Position numbers and translations under genes: made by a program. 64,000 nt of DNA, from the NCBI GenBank assembly GCA_951640165.1, contig OX621240.1:7080713-7144712 (forward strand). Direction: 5' to 3'. This document shows, in pieces, positions 51,780 to 60,801 of this stretch. The notes beneath the pieces are model-generated. The model was not told where the DNA came from. It saw only the letters and a list, made by a program, of their open reading frames with translations, and did not search any database. This DNA comes from Pseudoips prasinana (lineage: Eukaryota; Arthropoda; Insecta; Lepidoptera; Nolidae). The first letter of the stretch is position 1. The number at the start of each line of letters is the position of its first letter.

Positions 51780-52320
51780 TAAATTGATTTAGATTTTTGA
51801 GAAGTGGTGGTTTTGCTCCCGTCCCAGAACAAATCTTTGCGTGAGGAACAAGATCATTTGTTCTGTGCCTGGGTGTAATTTATGTGTAACTAGATGTGCC
51901 CCGCGGTTTTACCCGCGTTAAATTTTATAAATCATCACAGCTCCTCCCCCGTAGGTGATAGCGTGATAATATGTAGCCTATATGTTGACCCGACCTCTTA
52001 GTAATATTCATGCAAAATTAGAAGTAAATCCATGCTGTACTTTTTGAGTTTAGCCCGGACATACATACAGACACACAAACAAAAATTCTAAAAACTATAT
52101 TTTTGACTTTGATATCGATGGTAGACCACGCCCCAAGTATCCTTTTAAAAAAAATATTCTATGTACAGTTTTGACTTTCCTACGATTTTATTATATGTAT
52201 AGATATGTGTGTATTTAGAAATACATAAGTATGTCTCTCAGTTATCCGGTTGCCATGGTAACGGCTTTGCCTAGTTAGGGATTAGATAGCTGTGTATTAG
52301 TTTACCCAAGCTATTTATTT
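51780..52320 (+). mobile_element. SINE-E body split by a Helitron
   Basis: GTGGTGGTTTTGCTCCCGTC, AGGAACAAGATCATTTGTTC and GTAATTTATGTGTAA before 51890; after the Helitron TATGTGTGTATTTAGAAAT and the shared 3' module CCGGTTGCCATGGTAACGGC, TTTGCCTAGTTAGGGATTAG. Confidence 0.65.
51890..52203 (-). mobile_element. Helitron H1 nested in SINE-E
   Basis: CTAGATGTGCCCCGCGG to TTATATGTATAGA, at an A/T junction of the SINE. Confidence 0.9.
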
Positions 52321-52455
52321 ATTTATTTTTAAATCGCTACCATGCATTGAATAATTATTTAAAAGGTAATCTTAAGCAAATTTAGAATTTATATATAGTA
52401 GGATCATAATCTTGTTATAACATTAGTTTCTATATTTTTGCATAAATATTTTTTA

Positions 52456-52776
52456 CTAGCTGTGCCCCGCGGTTTTACCCGCGTTAAACTTTATAAATTT
52501 TCACAGCTCCTCCCCTGTGGATGATAGCGTCATAATATGTAGCTTATATGTTAACCCGACCTCTTAGTAATATTCATGCAAAATTTGAAGTAAATTTGAA
52601 AATAACTTTTTCAGTTTAGCCCGGACATACATACAGACAAACAGACACACAGACAAAAATTCTAAAAACTATATTTTTGGCTTCGATATCGACTGTAGAT
52701 CACGCCCCAAGTATCCTTTAAAAAAAATATCGAATGTACAGTTTTGACTGTTCTACAATTTTATTATATGTATAGA
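52456..52776 (-). mobile_element. Helitron H1, complete
   Basis: CTAGCTGTGCCCCGCGG to TTATATGTATAGA, between A and T; 252 bp from the previous H1 and in the same orientation. Confidence 0.9.
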
Positions 52777-52782
52777 TAATAA

Positions 52783-52992
52783 TATCCTGGGACATTATTC
52801 ACACAGGGCCTACTGATCTCAAACTAAACCAAGCTTGCACCATGGAAACCAGATAACTGCATATTATAAATGCCTTTTTCTGTTGTAAATAAATACTTAT
52901 AAAGATAATGACACCCAGAATCACAGGACAAACAGAAATGTCCGTGCACACAAATATCTGTCCTGAGGGTGAATCGAACCAACGACCTGCGG
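52783..52992 (-). mobile_element. SINE-B copy
   Basis: TCCTGGGACATTATTCACAC, GCTTGCACCATGGAAACCAG, GTGAATCGAACCAACG (reversed B box). Lies about 6 bp from the end of the H1 Helitron. Confidence 0.83.
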
Positions 52993-53060
52993 AGTGATAC
53001 AACGTGTCACAATAAAAATATCAGTGTGGTTATACTGAATACTTTCATCACTCTTGTGAT

Positions 53061-53160
53061 CAATAAAGATAATGATTTTCATTATTAATTAAATGATACA
53101 TATACGTCTTCTCACGTATATGTATTATTTAATTAATAATGAAAATATTTATCTTTATTG
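53061..53160. repeat. 100-bp near-perfect palindrome
   Basis: CAATAAAGATAATGATTTTC, ATTATTAATTAAATGATACA and TATACG are mirrored by CGTATATGTATTATTTAATT to ATCTTTATTG around TCTTCTCA, with two or three mismatches. Probably a tiny MITE. Confidence 0.88.
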
Positions 53161-53188
53161 AACATGTTATAGCTCGAAAATTAAGGGA

Positions 53189-53640
53189 CTATGAAACGTG
53201 CAATGGAAAACAGACGAAAATTATATATTTATTTACAAAGAAAATTGCTATATAATTGTTGTATAATTTTAAATTAATGTAGTAAGCCCTGCTACACAAT
53301 TTGGCTTTTATAATTCTTTTAAACTTATTCATAGACATTTCTCGGATATCACTGGGAAGTTTGTTATAGAATCTTATACATTGCCCCATAAAAGAGTTAC
53401 TTACTTTGTGGAGACGGTTGGTATGTAACACAAAGTTATGCTTATATCTAGTATTTATATTATTAGTATCACTCCTTTTACAGAAGGAGTCTTTATATTT
53501 ATGCATATAAATTAGATTGTCATATATATACTGACATGCTACAGTCAGAATGTTAATCTCTTTAAACTTCTCTCTCAAAGATTCTCGCGGACCAAGTTTA
53601 TATATGGCATTTACATGCTTTCCTCGCTTTTTATTTCTAT
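53189..53640 (-). pseudogene. LINE L-b C-terminal fragment, open frame
   Basis: On the minus strand an uninterrupted frame: RNKKRGKHVNAIYKLGPRE, SLREKFKEINILTVACQYIY, MHKYKDSFCKRSDTNNI, RYKHNFVLHTNRLHKVSNSF, MGQCIRFYNKLPSDIREMSM, KLCSRAYY. The end then diverges from the sister copy at 21919 (no DYLSHKTAWD), so both the 5' and the true 3' ends are missing. It is the post-RT region of a CR1/Jockey-like LINE. Confidence 0.8.
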
Positions 53641-54120
53641 TTGTGTTGTTAAATAGAGAGTTTAACTATCTCTTTATAAGCGTGAATAATTAAGTTTAAA
53701 TTTACTAAAAATATTTCTGCTTCACAATATAAATAATAATGAAATAGGTACTGAGCAAGAAATATTTTTTTAATAAGTACTTAATGAAAAACGCCTTGTT
53801 CTCCGGTCTCTCTCAGGAAATTTATTCCAATTGGTCATGCATCCTCGTTTTTTTAATTTAAAATCAACGGCTGCATAAAAAGTTCAGTTCGTCGAGATTC
53901 GACGCGGAGTGGCCATAAATAACTTAGATCTGTATATTTTATGTACTGATCTTATAATACAAGCTCCCACTTGAGTACAGCAACTTGATTTTGAAGGTGA
54001 AGTCAAGTTATTTGAAGTCGTAATGGCTTATTAAACGCGTAAGTGATTTTACATGACATTTTGGTAGTACAGGATTTACAAAACCAGACGCTCAGAACTA
54101 ATTATCCTCACCAGTCCGTA
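53641..54120. other. unassigned sequence
   Basis: No gene or known repeat; poly-T and AT-rich. Confidence 0.45.
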
Positions 54121-54122
54121 AA

Positions 54123-54290
54123 TGACGCACGTGTGGCGCAGTGGTTAAGACAGTCGCCTCGCCTCTTCGTGTTCCGGGTTCGTTTCCCGTACAGGACAAC
54201 TATTTGTGTGACCCATAAATAGTTGTACTGAGTCTAGACGTACTATGTGCCCGTCAATTATATGTCTGTAAAGTACCCCGCAACAATATA
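54123..54290 (+). mobile_element. SINE-C copy
   Basis: TGACGCACGTGTGGCGCAGT, GGTTCGTTTCCCG (B box with changes), TCAATTATATGTCTGTAAAG, ACCCCGCAACA. Confidence 0.86.
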
Positions 54291-54361
54291 AGAGGAGGGA
54301 TAGGAATACAAACTGACTAGAGGGTAAAACTTTTACAAACTTTGAATGTCATATTTATTTA

Positions 54362-54676
54362 CTAGCTGTGCCCCGCAGTTTTACCCGCGTTAAATTTAAT
54401 AAATTATCACAGCTCCTCCCCCGTATGTGATAGCGTGATAATATGTACTCTTTATGTTGACCCGTCCTCTTAGTAATATTCACGCAAAATTTGAAGTAAA
54501 TCCATGCAGTACTTTTTGAGTTTAGCCCGGACATACATACAGATAAACAGACAAAAATTCTAAAAACTATATTTTTGGCTTCGATATCGATTGAAGATCA
54601 CGCCCCAAGTATCCTTTAAAAATTATTCAATGTACCTACAGTTTTGACTTTCCTACGATTTTATTATACGTATAGA
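54362..54676 (-). mobile_element. Helitron H1
   Basis: CTAGCTGTGCCCCGCAG to TTATACGTATAGA; the base after the 5' terminus is C rather than T. Confidence 0.88.
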
Positions 54677-54689
54677 CATTGAATCAATA

Positions 54690-54911
54690 GCCTAAATAAT
54701 AAGTTTCAAGCTTTTCTGTCTAAAAATAACGATATGCTACTTTTCATCCCCCCTTTAAAACTTTTACAACCCTTTTTTTGCTTTAAAGTAGCTTATGTCG
54801 TTTCTCAGGCTCTAGAGTATAAGTGTACTAAATTTCATTTAAATCGGTTCAGTAGTTTTGGCGTGAGAGCACGACAGACAGAGTTACTTTCGCATTTATA
54901 ATATCAGTAAG
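54690..54911 (-). mobile_element. Helitron-like fragment
   Basis: AATCGGTTCAGTAGTTTTGG, AGACAGAGTTACTTTCGCAT and TTATAATATCAGTAAGAA are the reversed 5' half of a Helitron subfamily; the CTAG end is missing. Confidence 0.65.
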
Positions 54912-55214
54912 AATTGTAATTTTTCTCTCGTTTTTTAAGGATACCCCTATACTGTTGCATCTAGCTTTCACACAGAGAGATAATATCTATTTTGATAGAA
55001 TGGTTGTCAACATTAAAAATGCCATAATATTTATGACACCCTCCATAATTCATTATATAGTATTAAGGAAAATCTTTGGTTCAAAATTTATTTATTTATG
55101 TTTATTTAAACTTTCTTTTAAATATATGTTATTAGTAACTATTAATGACATCTTAATGTTTAATTGCACAAAAAGGAGCTTTATTTTTTATATATACGAG
55201 TTTTTCAAACTTTA
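54912..55214. other. AT-rich sequence
   Basis: An 86-codon frame at 54955-55215 is Ile/Phe/Lys-rich and looks non-coding. Confidence 0.5.
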
Positions 55215-55330
55215 GCACAACGATGTACAGGGCGGACTTAATGCTAAAGGCATTCTCTACCAGTCAACCTTAGGGTGATGCAGAGTAAAACTTGGTAGGT
55301 GCACTATACATTGTTATGTGTGATGGTGTC
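55215..55330 (-). mobile_element. LINE 3'-end fragment
   Basis: GTACAGGGCGGACTTAATGC, AAGGCATTCTCTACCAGTCA and AGGTGCACTATACATTG, shared with 57005-57130. Confidence 0.65.
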
Positions 55331-55469
55331 TGGTGAAAAATCTTTATTTAGTCTAGCCTAGTCCTTGGTAACACCGATTCATAATATTAGTGTTACTATT
55401 AATAAAAATAATCGAATGAATGCCATTTGACCATGGAACCCACAACGAACCAGTAGCTAAGTAACTAAG

Positions 55470-55580
55470 ATGGGGCTTTGAGTAAGATCTGTGCCTCCCA
55501 GAGTACGTTAAGCCGTCGGTCCCGGTTTCTATAACAAAAGCGATGTATGGGAATCGTTACAGTTAGTCAGTAAACTTAAA
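55470..55580 (+). repeat. short repeat scrap
   Basis: GTGCCTCCCAGAGTACGTTA and AGCCGTCGGTCCCGG match 37357-37392. Confidence 0.5.
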
Positions 55581-55924
55581 TACATATAACCTCCTTCTTT
55601 TGAAGTTGATTGAAACAAATAACTGGTTTCCATTTTTCTTTTTAAATCCTTAGTTTGTAATGCTTTTGTAACAACAATTAAGTAGAACCCGCAATACAAA
55701 AAATAATTTAAATCATTTCAAAAGCGGAAAAAGGGGTACACAAATCAAAAATAATTCTTTGTTAGGCTAATTTACAAGGTGGAATATAAATACTTACTGA
55801 TGATGTAACTTACGTAGCTTTTTTTTAACTAGTTATTTCATTTTCGTACAGATTCATGAGTAGATAACGCTGTTTCTTCTTTCCACTATTTATGTTTCAT
55901 ATTGTAAAAGAATTTTAATAAAAA
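55581..55924. other. unassigned sequence
   Basis: Nothing recognised. Confidence 0.4.
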
Positions 55925-56048
55925 AGGCTGAGGTTTTGGCAGGTTTTCTCACTACCGCGCACTGCAACTGCCACGCATGCACGATTAGGAAAAATTACGG
56001 TACCTCAGAAATAAAACTATTTAACGGAATAAATCATATTGAATTTCT
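55925..56048 (+). mobile_element. LINE L-b 3' UTR, decayed
   Basis: GGTTTTGGCAGGTTTTCTCA, GCACTGCAACTGCCACGCAT and AACGGAATAAATCATATTG follow the L-b end at 41510-41615. Confidence 0.6.
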
Positions 56049-56199
56049 ATCATGATTTATATTTCTATATAACTTATTACAAATTAATATAATTTTATGA
56101 CATTTATAATAATAAGTTAGTAACCTAACCTATTTTAGTTATTGTTTCCATTCACCCCATTAATTTCCGGTCACCCAGTACAGCATTTCTTTTTTCTCT

Positions 56200-56328
56200 T
56201 TACTCGTGAGCGTATTCAGTCCAGCGACGTATCTCTCCTGCTGTCAAAGGCGGATGAATCACCGGCGCGATGTCAAAGACATTGAAATTAGATTGTTCGT
56301 GCGTGACAAGACGATCGACGTTTTTTGC
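56200..56328 (-). CDS. 42-codon open stretch, possible gene fragment
   Basis: Minus frame from after a TGA at 56329 to TAA at 56200: AKNVDRLVTHEQSNFNVFD, IAPVIHPPLTAGEIRRWTEY, AHE. It has no start codon and a protein-like composition, in sequence not matching any repeat here. It could be the end of an exon or a decayed TE fragment. No family recognised; chance is quite possible. Confidence 0.2.
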   Translation of the reverse strand, partial: AKNVDRLVTHEQSNFNVFDIAPVIHPPLTAGEIRRWTEYAHE

Positions 56329-56442
56329 TCAGATATTTCGAGTATCTGGAGATCCGTGGCGTTCGGTTATAGTTGGTTTGTTTCTTGACTAAAGTATAAT
56401 TCTAAACTATACTAAAGTTCGGTTTCAAGACCCATAAGTAAT

Positions 56443-56555
56443 ATCCTGAATCTGGGTGAACTTCTTGTCCATCAATTATGTTTAAGTTAAGTTTAAAGTA
56501 CCCCGCGACACAGAGATTCATTACCCTACTATTGTCTTTTTAAAAGAAAGAAAAA
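56443..56555 (+). mobile_element. SINE-C 3' half
   Basis: AATATCCTGAATCTGGGTGA, TACCCCGCGACACAGAGATT and TTGTCTTTTTAAAAGAAAGA. Confidence 0.72.
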
Positions 56556-56589
56556 ATTAAATAATTTACTCAGGGCCGTATACTACTAT

Positions 56590-56712
56590 CCTTTTCTACA
56601 TTCATACTGACAAATAGACATGTTCATGCACACAAATATCTGTCCTGGGTGGGAATCGAACCCACGACCTCCGGCGTGAAAAGCAAGCATTTGCCAACCA
56701 TGCAACAGGCCC
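56590..56712 (-). mobile_element. SINE-B head
   Basis: ACATGTTCATGCACACAAAT, GGGTGGGAATCGAACCCACG (reversed B box), GTGAAAAGCAAGCATTTGCC and CCATGCAACAGGCCC; the 3' module is absent. Confidence 0.8.
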
Positions 56713-56847
56713 ATCAGTATGTCACAGATAGTCTGCTACCATGTTAAAATAATGACATGGTCAAGTTTTGTCCATGGCAGCCAGTTTCAAAGGAAACTAA
56801 CCAATTGTGTGGTTATATTATAATGCGTAAGTGTTTTTATTCCTTTA

Positions 56848-57004
56848 CTGGCCGCGGTTCCACACGCGTTAAACTAAATGAATTATAGCCTATATGTTAT
56901 TCGGTTATTTAAGCCATAATACAATAAATTTTCATCAAAATTCGTTCCGTAGTTTTTGAGTGAAGAGTAACAGACATCCATACATCCATACTCTCAAACT
57001 TTTG
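56848..57004 (-). mobile_element. Helitron-like fragment
   Basis: CTGGCCGCGGTTCCACACGC (diverged 3' hairpin), TTCGTTCCGTAGTTTTTGAG and CTCAAACTTTTGCATTTA. Confidence 0.65.
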
Positions 57005-57130
57005 CATTTATTTATTTATTTAAACTTATAGCACAAACTTGTACAAAGGCGGACTTAATGCCAAGGCATTCTCTGCCAGTCGACCTTTGGGTGATGGAGA
57101 GATAATATGGTAGTTGCACTATAGATATAT
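57005..57130 (-). mobile_element. LINE 3'-end fragment
   Basis: (TTTA)n tail, GTACAAAGGCGGACTTAATG, GCATTCTCTGCCAGTCGACC, ATGGTAGTTGCACTATAG. Same family as 55215-55330. Confidence 0.7.
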
Positions 57131-57179
57131 AACAAATATTTCAATAAAAAATATATCAGTAGGATAATACTTAAATAGT

Positions 57180-57560
57180 ATAGTGATTCTGACCGAAGTT
57201 CGGCTTCAGTAACTAATTCAACGGTCACATGCCACCTTTGGAGAATGTATAGAGTGATTCTGACTGAAATTCGGCTTCAGTAACTAATTCAACGGTCACA
57301 TGTCACCTTTGGAGAATGTATAGAGTGATTCTGACCGAAATTCGGCTTCAGTAACTAATTTAATGGTCACATGCCACCTTTGGAGAATGTATAGAGTGAT
57401 TCTGACCGAAATTCGGCTTCAATAACAAATTCAACGGTCACATGCCACCTTCGGAGAATGTATAGTGCAGGGCACTCTCTATTCCTCTCTCTCATAATGC
57501 AATAAGAAAGCAATTTGAAACAAATGGTGATAGATCAAGTGCAGGACAGCTTTACGTGCT
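57180..57560 (+). repeat. Rep-4 with four 71-bp tandem units
   Basis: GATTCTGACCGAAATTCGGC starts at 57185, 57256, 57327 and 57398, a strict 71-bp period through GGTCACATGCCACC and GGAGAATGTATAG. After the fourth unit the ordinary Rep-4 sequence continues (GCACTCTCTATTCC, GACAGCTTTACGTGCTTGCC). Confidence 0.93.
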
Positions 57561-57584
57561 TGCCGAAGCACCGGAGTATAACGA

Positions 57585-57715
57585 ATAAAATAAAATAAAA
57601 ATAAAATACTCTTTGTTGTACCCAAAAAAGGAGGTTTTACTTTGCACATTGAATTAAATGTACAATGGGTGGTGTAATCACATTAAGAGATTTCTTCCAG
57701 ACACCTTTAGATAGT
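57585..57715 (-). mobile_element. LINE L-a 3' end
   Basis: AAATAAAATAAAAATAAAAT tail, CTTTGTTGTACCC, then GTACAATGGGTGGTGTAATC and GATTTCTTCCAGACACCTTT. Confidence 0.75.
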
Positions 57716-57837
57716 TATAAATTTAATTTAACAAATGCCGGTAACGGTGCAAGTAAAAAGAAAAGTTACACTAAAAATATGTTATCGAATATATTATTAC
57801 ACATACATATATATAAAAAAGCTACTATTTCATACTA

Positions 57838-58016
57838 TACTACTAATATTATAAATACGAAAATTTGTGAGTACGTACATATTTTGTATAGATGTATGGA
57901 TGTTTGTTACTAATTCACGCAAAATTTACCGAACTGATTTTGGTAAAACTTTGTAGTAATATAGCTTACATAGTCGAAACTTTTTATAAAGTCTAAGGTG
58001 GGTAAAGCAGAGCTAA
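57838..58016 (+). mobile_element. Helitron H3-like, decayed
   Basis: ACTACTAATATTATAAATAC start; GGATGTTTGTTACTAATTCA; end AAAGCAGAGCTAA in place of the CAGCTAG terminus. Confidence 0.65.
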
Positions 58017-58243
58017 TAATACAAAAATATAATACTACGGTCTTTGACTCTCATAAAAATATACGTTTAACATCATCATAATAATCTACGGTTGAAAACG
58101 CTTCCACTAAACCGATGCGGCAGTCACCTAATATCAAAATACTACATAATATACATCATCATCATTATATCAAGCGAAAGACGTCTATAAACTTAATTTT
58201 GTATCTACGTATTATGTATCATACCTTCCTATGTATTATTTTT
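58017..58243. other. short unassigned spacer
   Basis: Nothing recognised. Confidence 0.4.
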
Positions 58244-58496
58244 GACGGTCACCGTAGCCTAGTTGGTAGTGCTTCTGCCTACGAAGCTGGTGGTCCTGGG
58301 TTAGAATCCCGGTAAGTGCAAATATTTGTGTGATGAGCACGAATATTTGTTTCTGGGTCATGGATGTTTTCTATGTACTTAAGTATTTATCTATCTATAT
58401 AAGTATGTATATCGTCGCCTGATAACCATAGTACAAGCTTTGCTTAGTTTGGGGCTAGGATGACCTGTGTGACATTGTCCCTAGATATTATTATTA
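58244..58496 (+). mobile_element. SINE-A copy abutting the mariner
   Basis: GACGGTCACCGTAGCCTAGT head, B box GGTTAGAATCCCGG (one change), 3' module CATAGTACAAGCTTTGCTTA and a tail TATTATTATTA that is cut by the mariner TA site at 58495-58496. Confidence 0.9.
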
Positions 58497-58527
58497 ATAG
58501 GTCTTTACCTATGAAATTGCCGTTTTG
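58497..58527. repeat. mariner terminal inverted repeat (3' side)
   Basis: Pairs with 59754-59784; one mismatch at base 1 or 2 (ATAGG versus TTAGG) and a few further in (GTTTTGTA versus GTTCTGCAGTA). Confidence 0.88.
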
Positions 58528-58574
58528 TATGAAAAAAATTAAACGAATTTTTTTCATGAATTTTTTTATTTGTA

Positions 58575-59594
58575 TTAATCGAAGTAATCACCCATGCAAT
58601 CAATGCATCTTTGCCATCGCAGTGGCAGTTTATTGATGCCCTTCTTAAAGAAATCAGCTGGACGGGAGGCAACAAATTCTTCAAAGGCATTTTGTACTGC
58701 CTCTCGGGTATTGAATTTTTTTCCCGCCAAGAAGTTATCCAAATTCTGGAAAAAGTAGTAGTCTGTAGGCGCAAGGTCTGGTGAGTAGGGCGGATGACGG
58801 AGAGCTTCCAACCCCAGTTCTTGCAACTTGGAGACCGTCTGCTGTGCAGTATGAGGTCGCGCGTTGTCGTGCAGGAGCAGCGGAGACGAGCGATTGACCA
58901 ATGCTGGTTGGAGATGCGCCAGCTTCTCCATCATTGTGCTCAGTTCTTCACAGTACACATCTGCAGTAATGCTCACCCCGTTTGGTAAGAAGCTGTGATG
59001 AATCACACCGGCGCTAGACCACCAAACAGTGACCATCACTTTTCTAGGGGTAAGTTTTCGTTTAGGGCATTGTTTAGGTGCTGAACCAGGATCCAACCAA
59101 CTTGCTGAGCGCTTGCGGTTATCAAACAGAATCCATTTTTCATCGCAGGTAACAATGCGGTTCAAAATTCCTTCATTTGTGTGTCTGTTGAGCAGTGCAA
59201 GGCACGTCTCGACGCGTACTTCGCGCTGGCGATCATTGAGTTCGTGGGGCACCCATTTGTCAAGCTTTTTTACCTTGCCAATTTGACGCAAATGGACCAA
59301 TATTGTTTTGACGCTAACGTCGAAAGCTGCTGCTAATTCAGCCGTAGATTGTGTATCATCAGCTTCCACAACCGCCTTTAATTCGACATTGTCGACCAAA
59401 GTCTTCGGACGACCGCGAGGTTCATTTTTCAGGTCGAAATTTCCAGAACGGAAGCGAGCAAACCAATAACAGGTGGTGCGTTGGTTTGTAGTGTTAGCTC
59501 CGTAAACGTCGTTGATGTTGCGTGCCGCTTGTGCCGCGTTGCTGCCACGACGGTACTCATATTCCATAATTACTCGAATTTTTAACGTATCCAT
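58575..59594 (-). CDS. mariner transposase (intact, DD34D)
   Basis: 339-residue transposase that binds the TIRs and cuts and pastes the element at TA sites in the nucleus. Start chosen at ATG 59592-59594 (MDTLKIRVIMEYEYRRG), matching the usual mariner start; an upstream in-frame GTG is ignored. N-terminal helix-turn-helix region about residues 1-110 with GRPKT hinge at 61-65, WVPHEL linker motif at 114-119. Catalytic triad D151 (TCDEKW), D243 (HDNARPH) and D278 (YSPDLAPTDYYFF), i.e. DD34D. C-terminus INKLPLRWQRCIDCMGDYFD resembles Hsmar1/SETMAR-like members. No stops or frameshifts; stop TAA at 58575-58577. Full family length (about 340-345), so potentially active. Confidence 0.96.
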   Translation of the reverse strand: MDTLKIRVIMEYEYRRGSNAAQAARNINDVYGANTTNQRTTCYWFARFRSGNFDLKNEPRGRPKTLVDNVELKAVVEADDTQSTAELAAAFDVSVKTILVHLRQIGKVKKLDKWVPHELNDRQREVRVETCLALLNRHTNEGILNRIVTCDEKWILFDNRKRSASWLDPGSAPKQCPKRKLTPRKVMVTVWWSSAGVIHHSFLPNGVSITADVYCEELSTMMEKLAHLQPALVNRSSPLLLHDNARPHTAQQTVSKLQELGLEALRHPPYSPDLAPTDYYFFQNLDNFLAGKKFNTREAVQNAFEEFVASRPADFFKKGINKLPLRWQRCIDCMGDYFD

Positions 59595-59753
59595 GATGAC
59601 GAAAAAGATTGAAATGCGATGAAAATGTAACACTAATCAATAAAGAAATGACTACTTTTGGAAAAAAGAATCCATGTTTTTAAAATAAAATTAATTTGAA
59701 ATTAGAATTCTTAGCCAAACAAAAATTATTTTGATTTGAAATGGCCAGTACTG

Positions 59754-59784
59754 CAGAACGGCAATTTCATAGGTAAAGACCTAA
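59754..59784. repeat. mariner terminal inverted repeat (5' side)
   Basis: AACGGCAATTTCATAGGTAA to AAGACCTAA; upstream of the transposase start. Same sequence terminates the copy at 336-366. Confidence 0.88.
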
Positions 59785-59884
59785 TATTAACTTTGTAATA
59801 CGGTATACGTGAACAGCTCGCCGGTACCCAGATAAACCCTGTGAGGTTCTCGTGGTACGGCATGCATTATTGTAAAATTAATAT

Positions 59885-60090
59885 AAAAAAACATACACAC
59901 TCACGCCTATTTCCCAGAGGAGTAGGCAGATACAACGGATTTCCATTTGTCACGATCTTTGCAAACTTCTTATGCCTCGTTTACTGTCATTATATTCTTC
60001 ATACAGTTCAGTTCAGGGTACTTCTGACCTGACCTTTCTTGAGAGAGTCTCCGATTTGGTCAGAAAACGTTCTACGAGGTCTTCATATGT
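59885..60090 (-). pseudogene. second RTE-like C-terminal remnant
   Basis: In complement, CAAAGATCGTGACAAATGGA, AATCCGTTGTATCTGCCTAC and GACCAAATCGGAGACTCTCT correspond to a LINE C-terminus (DQIGD..., V-DEAKEVCKDRDKWKSVVS-like). Frameshifted and interrupted. Different from the RTE type at 16507. Confidence 0.5.
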
Positions 60091-60099
60091 ACATATATG

Positions 60100-60245
60100 T
60101 ACAGACGCCAGCACATCAAGCAACCCCAATCTGTCAAATTTTCCCAATTGAAAGTGATAAGGTTCACTCACGCTGATGTGATAAAGTGGAAAATCTATAC
60201 AAGAAATTCGACAGATTGGGGAAGCTTTATGTGCTAGCGTCTGTA
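60100..60245. mobile_element. MITE-1 copy
   Basis: TACAGACGCCAGCACATCAA to TATGTGCTAGCGTCTGTA, 146 bp. Confidence 0.9.
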
Positions 60246-60369
60246 CATACACTATACAAAATATTGCTCTAATAAATACTTAGTATTTCGTGATACTACG
60301 TATTTGGTTTGCAATATATTTATACCACAGTTCCTTAGTATAATTTATTTGTTGCACTCGTGCTACTGT

Positions 60370-60525
60370 TTTCTTTACTTTCAGATCCTATCCATCCAAA
60401 GGTTGTCTGGAAGAGATCGCTTAAGGCGATAAGACCGCCCATTGTACATTATGTTCTTTATATCCAATATATTTTGTTTCCGTTAGAGTGGGTACAATGT
60501 ACAGTATTCTATCTATCTTACTATA
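60370..60525 (+). mobile_element. LINE L-a 3' end
   Basis: AGGTTGTCTGGAAGAGATCG, AAGGCGATAAGACCGCCCAT and a TATCTATCTTACTA tail, the plus-strand counterpart of the 3' UTR at 2644-2790. Confidence 0.78.
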
Positions 60526-60683
60526 CTTTTAAAATAAGTATTTTATTTTTAATTTATTTTAACTTAAATGGAATTGAAAAACGATACATTAAAATTATTA
60601 AGTTGCTGTACAGAACCTACTACTGCGTTACAATATTACTTGACAAAAGTGTTAAGTTTCTCTTTTTTTTATTTCTATTGCAT

Positions 60684-60801
60684 ACGTTCTAAGAATTTGA
60701 CAAACCGGGCGGCACTCATAAGAAACGTATGTTTTAAATACCTACATAAGTACATTAAGGCCCAGACTTCAGTGCGCAACTATCTCGGCGGTGAATTTTA
60801 A
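60684..60801 (+). repeat. paired fragment with open frame, copy 1
   Basis: Reads RSKNLTNRAALIRNVCFKYL, HKYIKAQTSVRNYLGGEF, stop. About 115 bp, repeated at 61631-61750. Origin unknown, possibly a TE C-terminus. Confidence 0.6.

Larger units (their letters stand above)
58497..59784 (-). mobile_element. complete mariner transposon, 1288 bp
   Basis: TIRs of about 30 bp: ATAGGTCTTTACCTATGAAA at 58497 and, reversed at the other end, TTAGGTCTTTACCTATGAAA. TA flanks both sides (58495-58496, 59785-59786). Length, TIR start and TA duplication fit the family, and the transposase is intact. The near-identical copy at 1-366 argues for recent activity. By the transposase C-terminus (RWQRCIDCMGDYFD) it looks closest to the cecropia-type subfamily. 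Confidence 0.96.

Noticed and set aside
58505..59286. Other frames of 64-89 codons over the mariner
   Set aside because: Alternate-frame shadows of the transposase.
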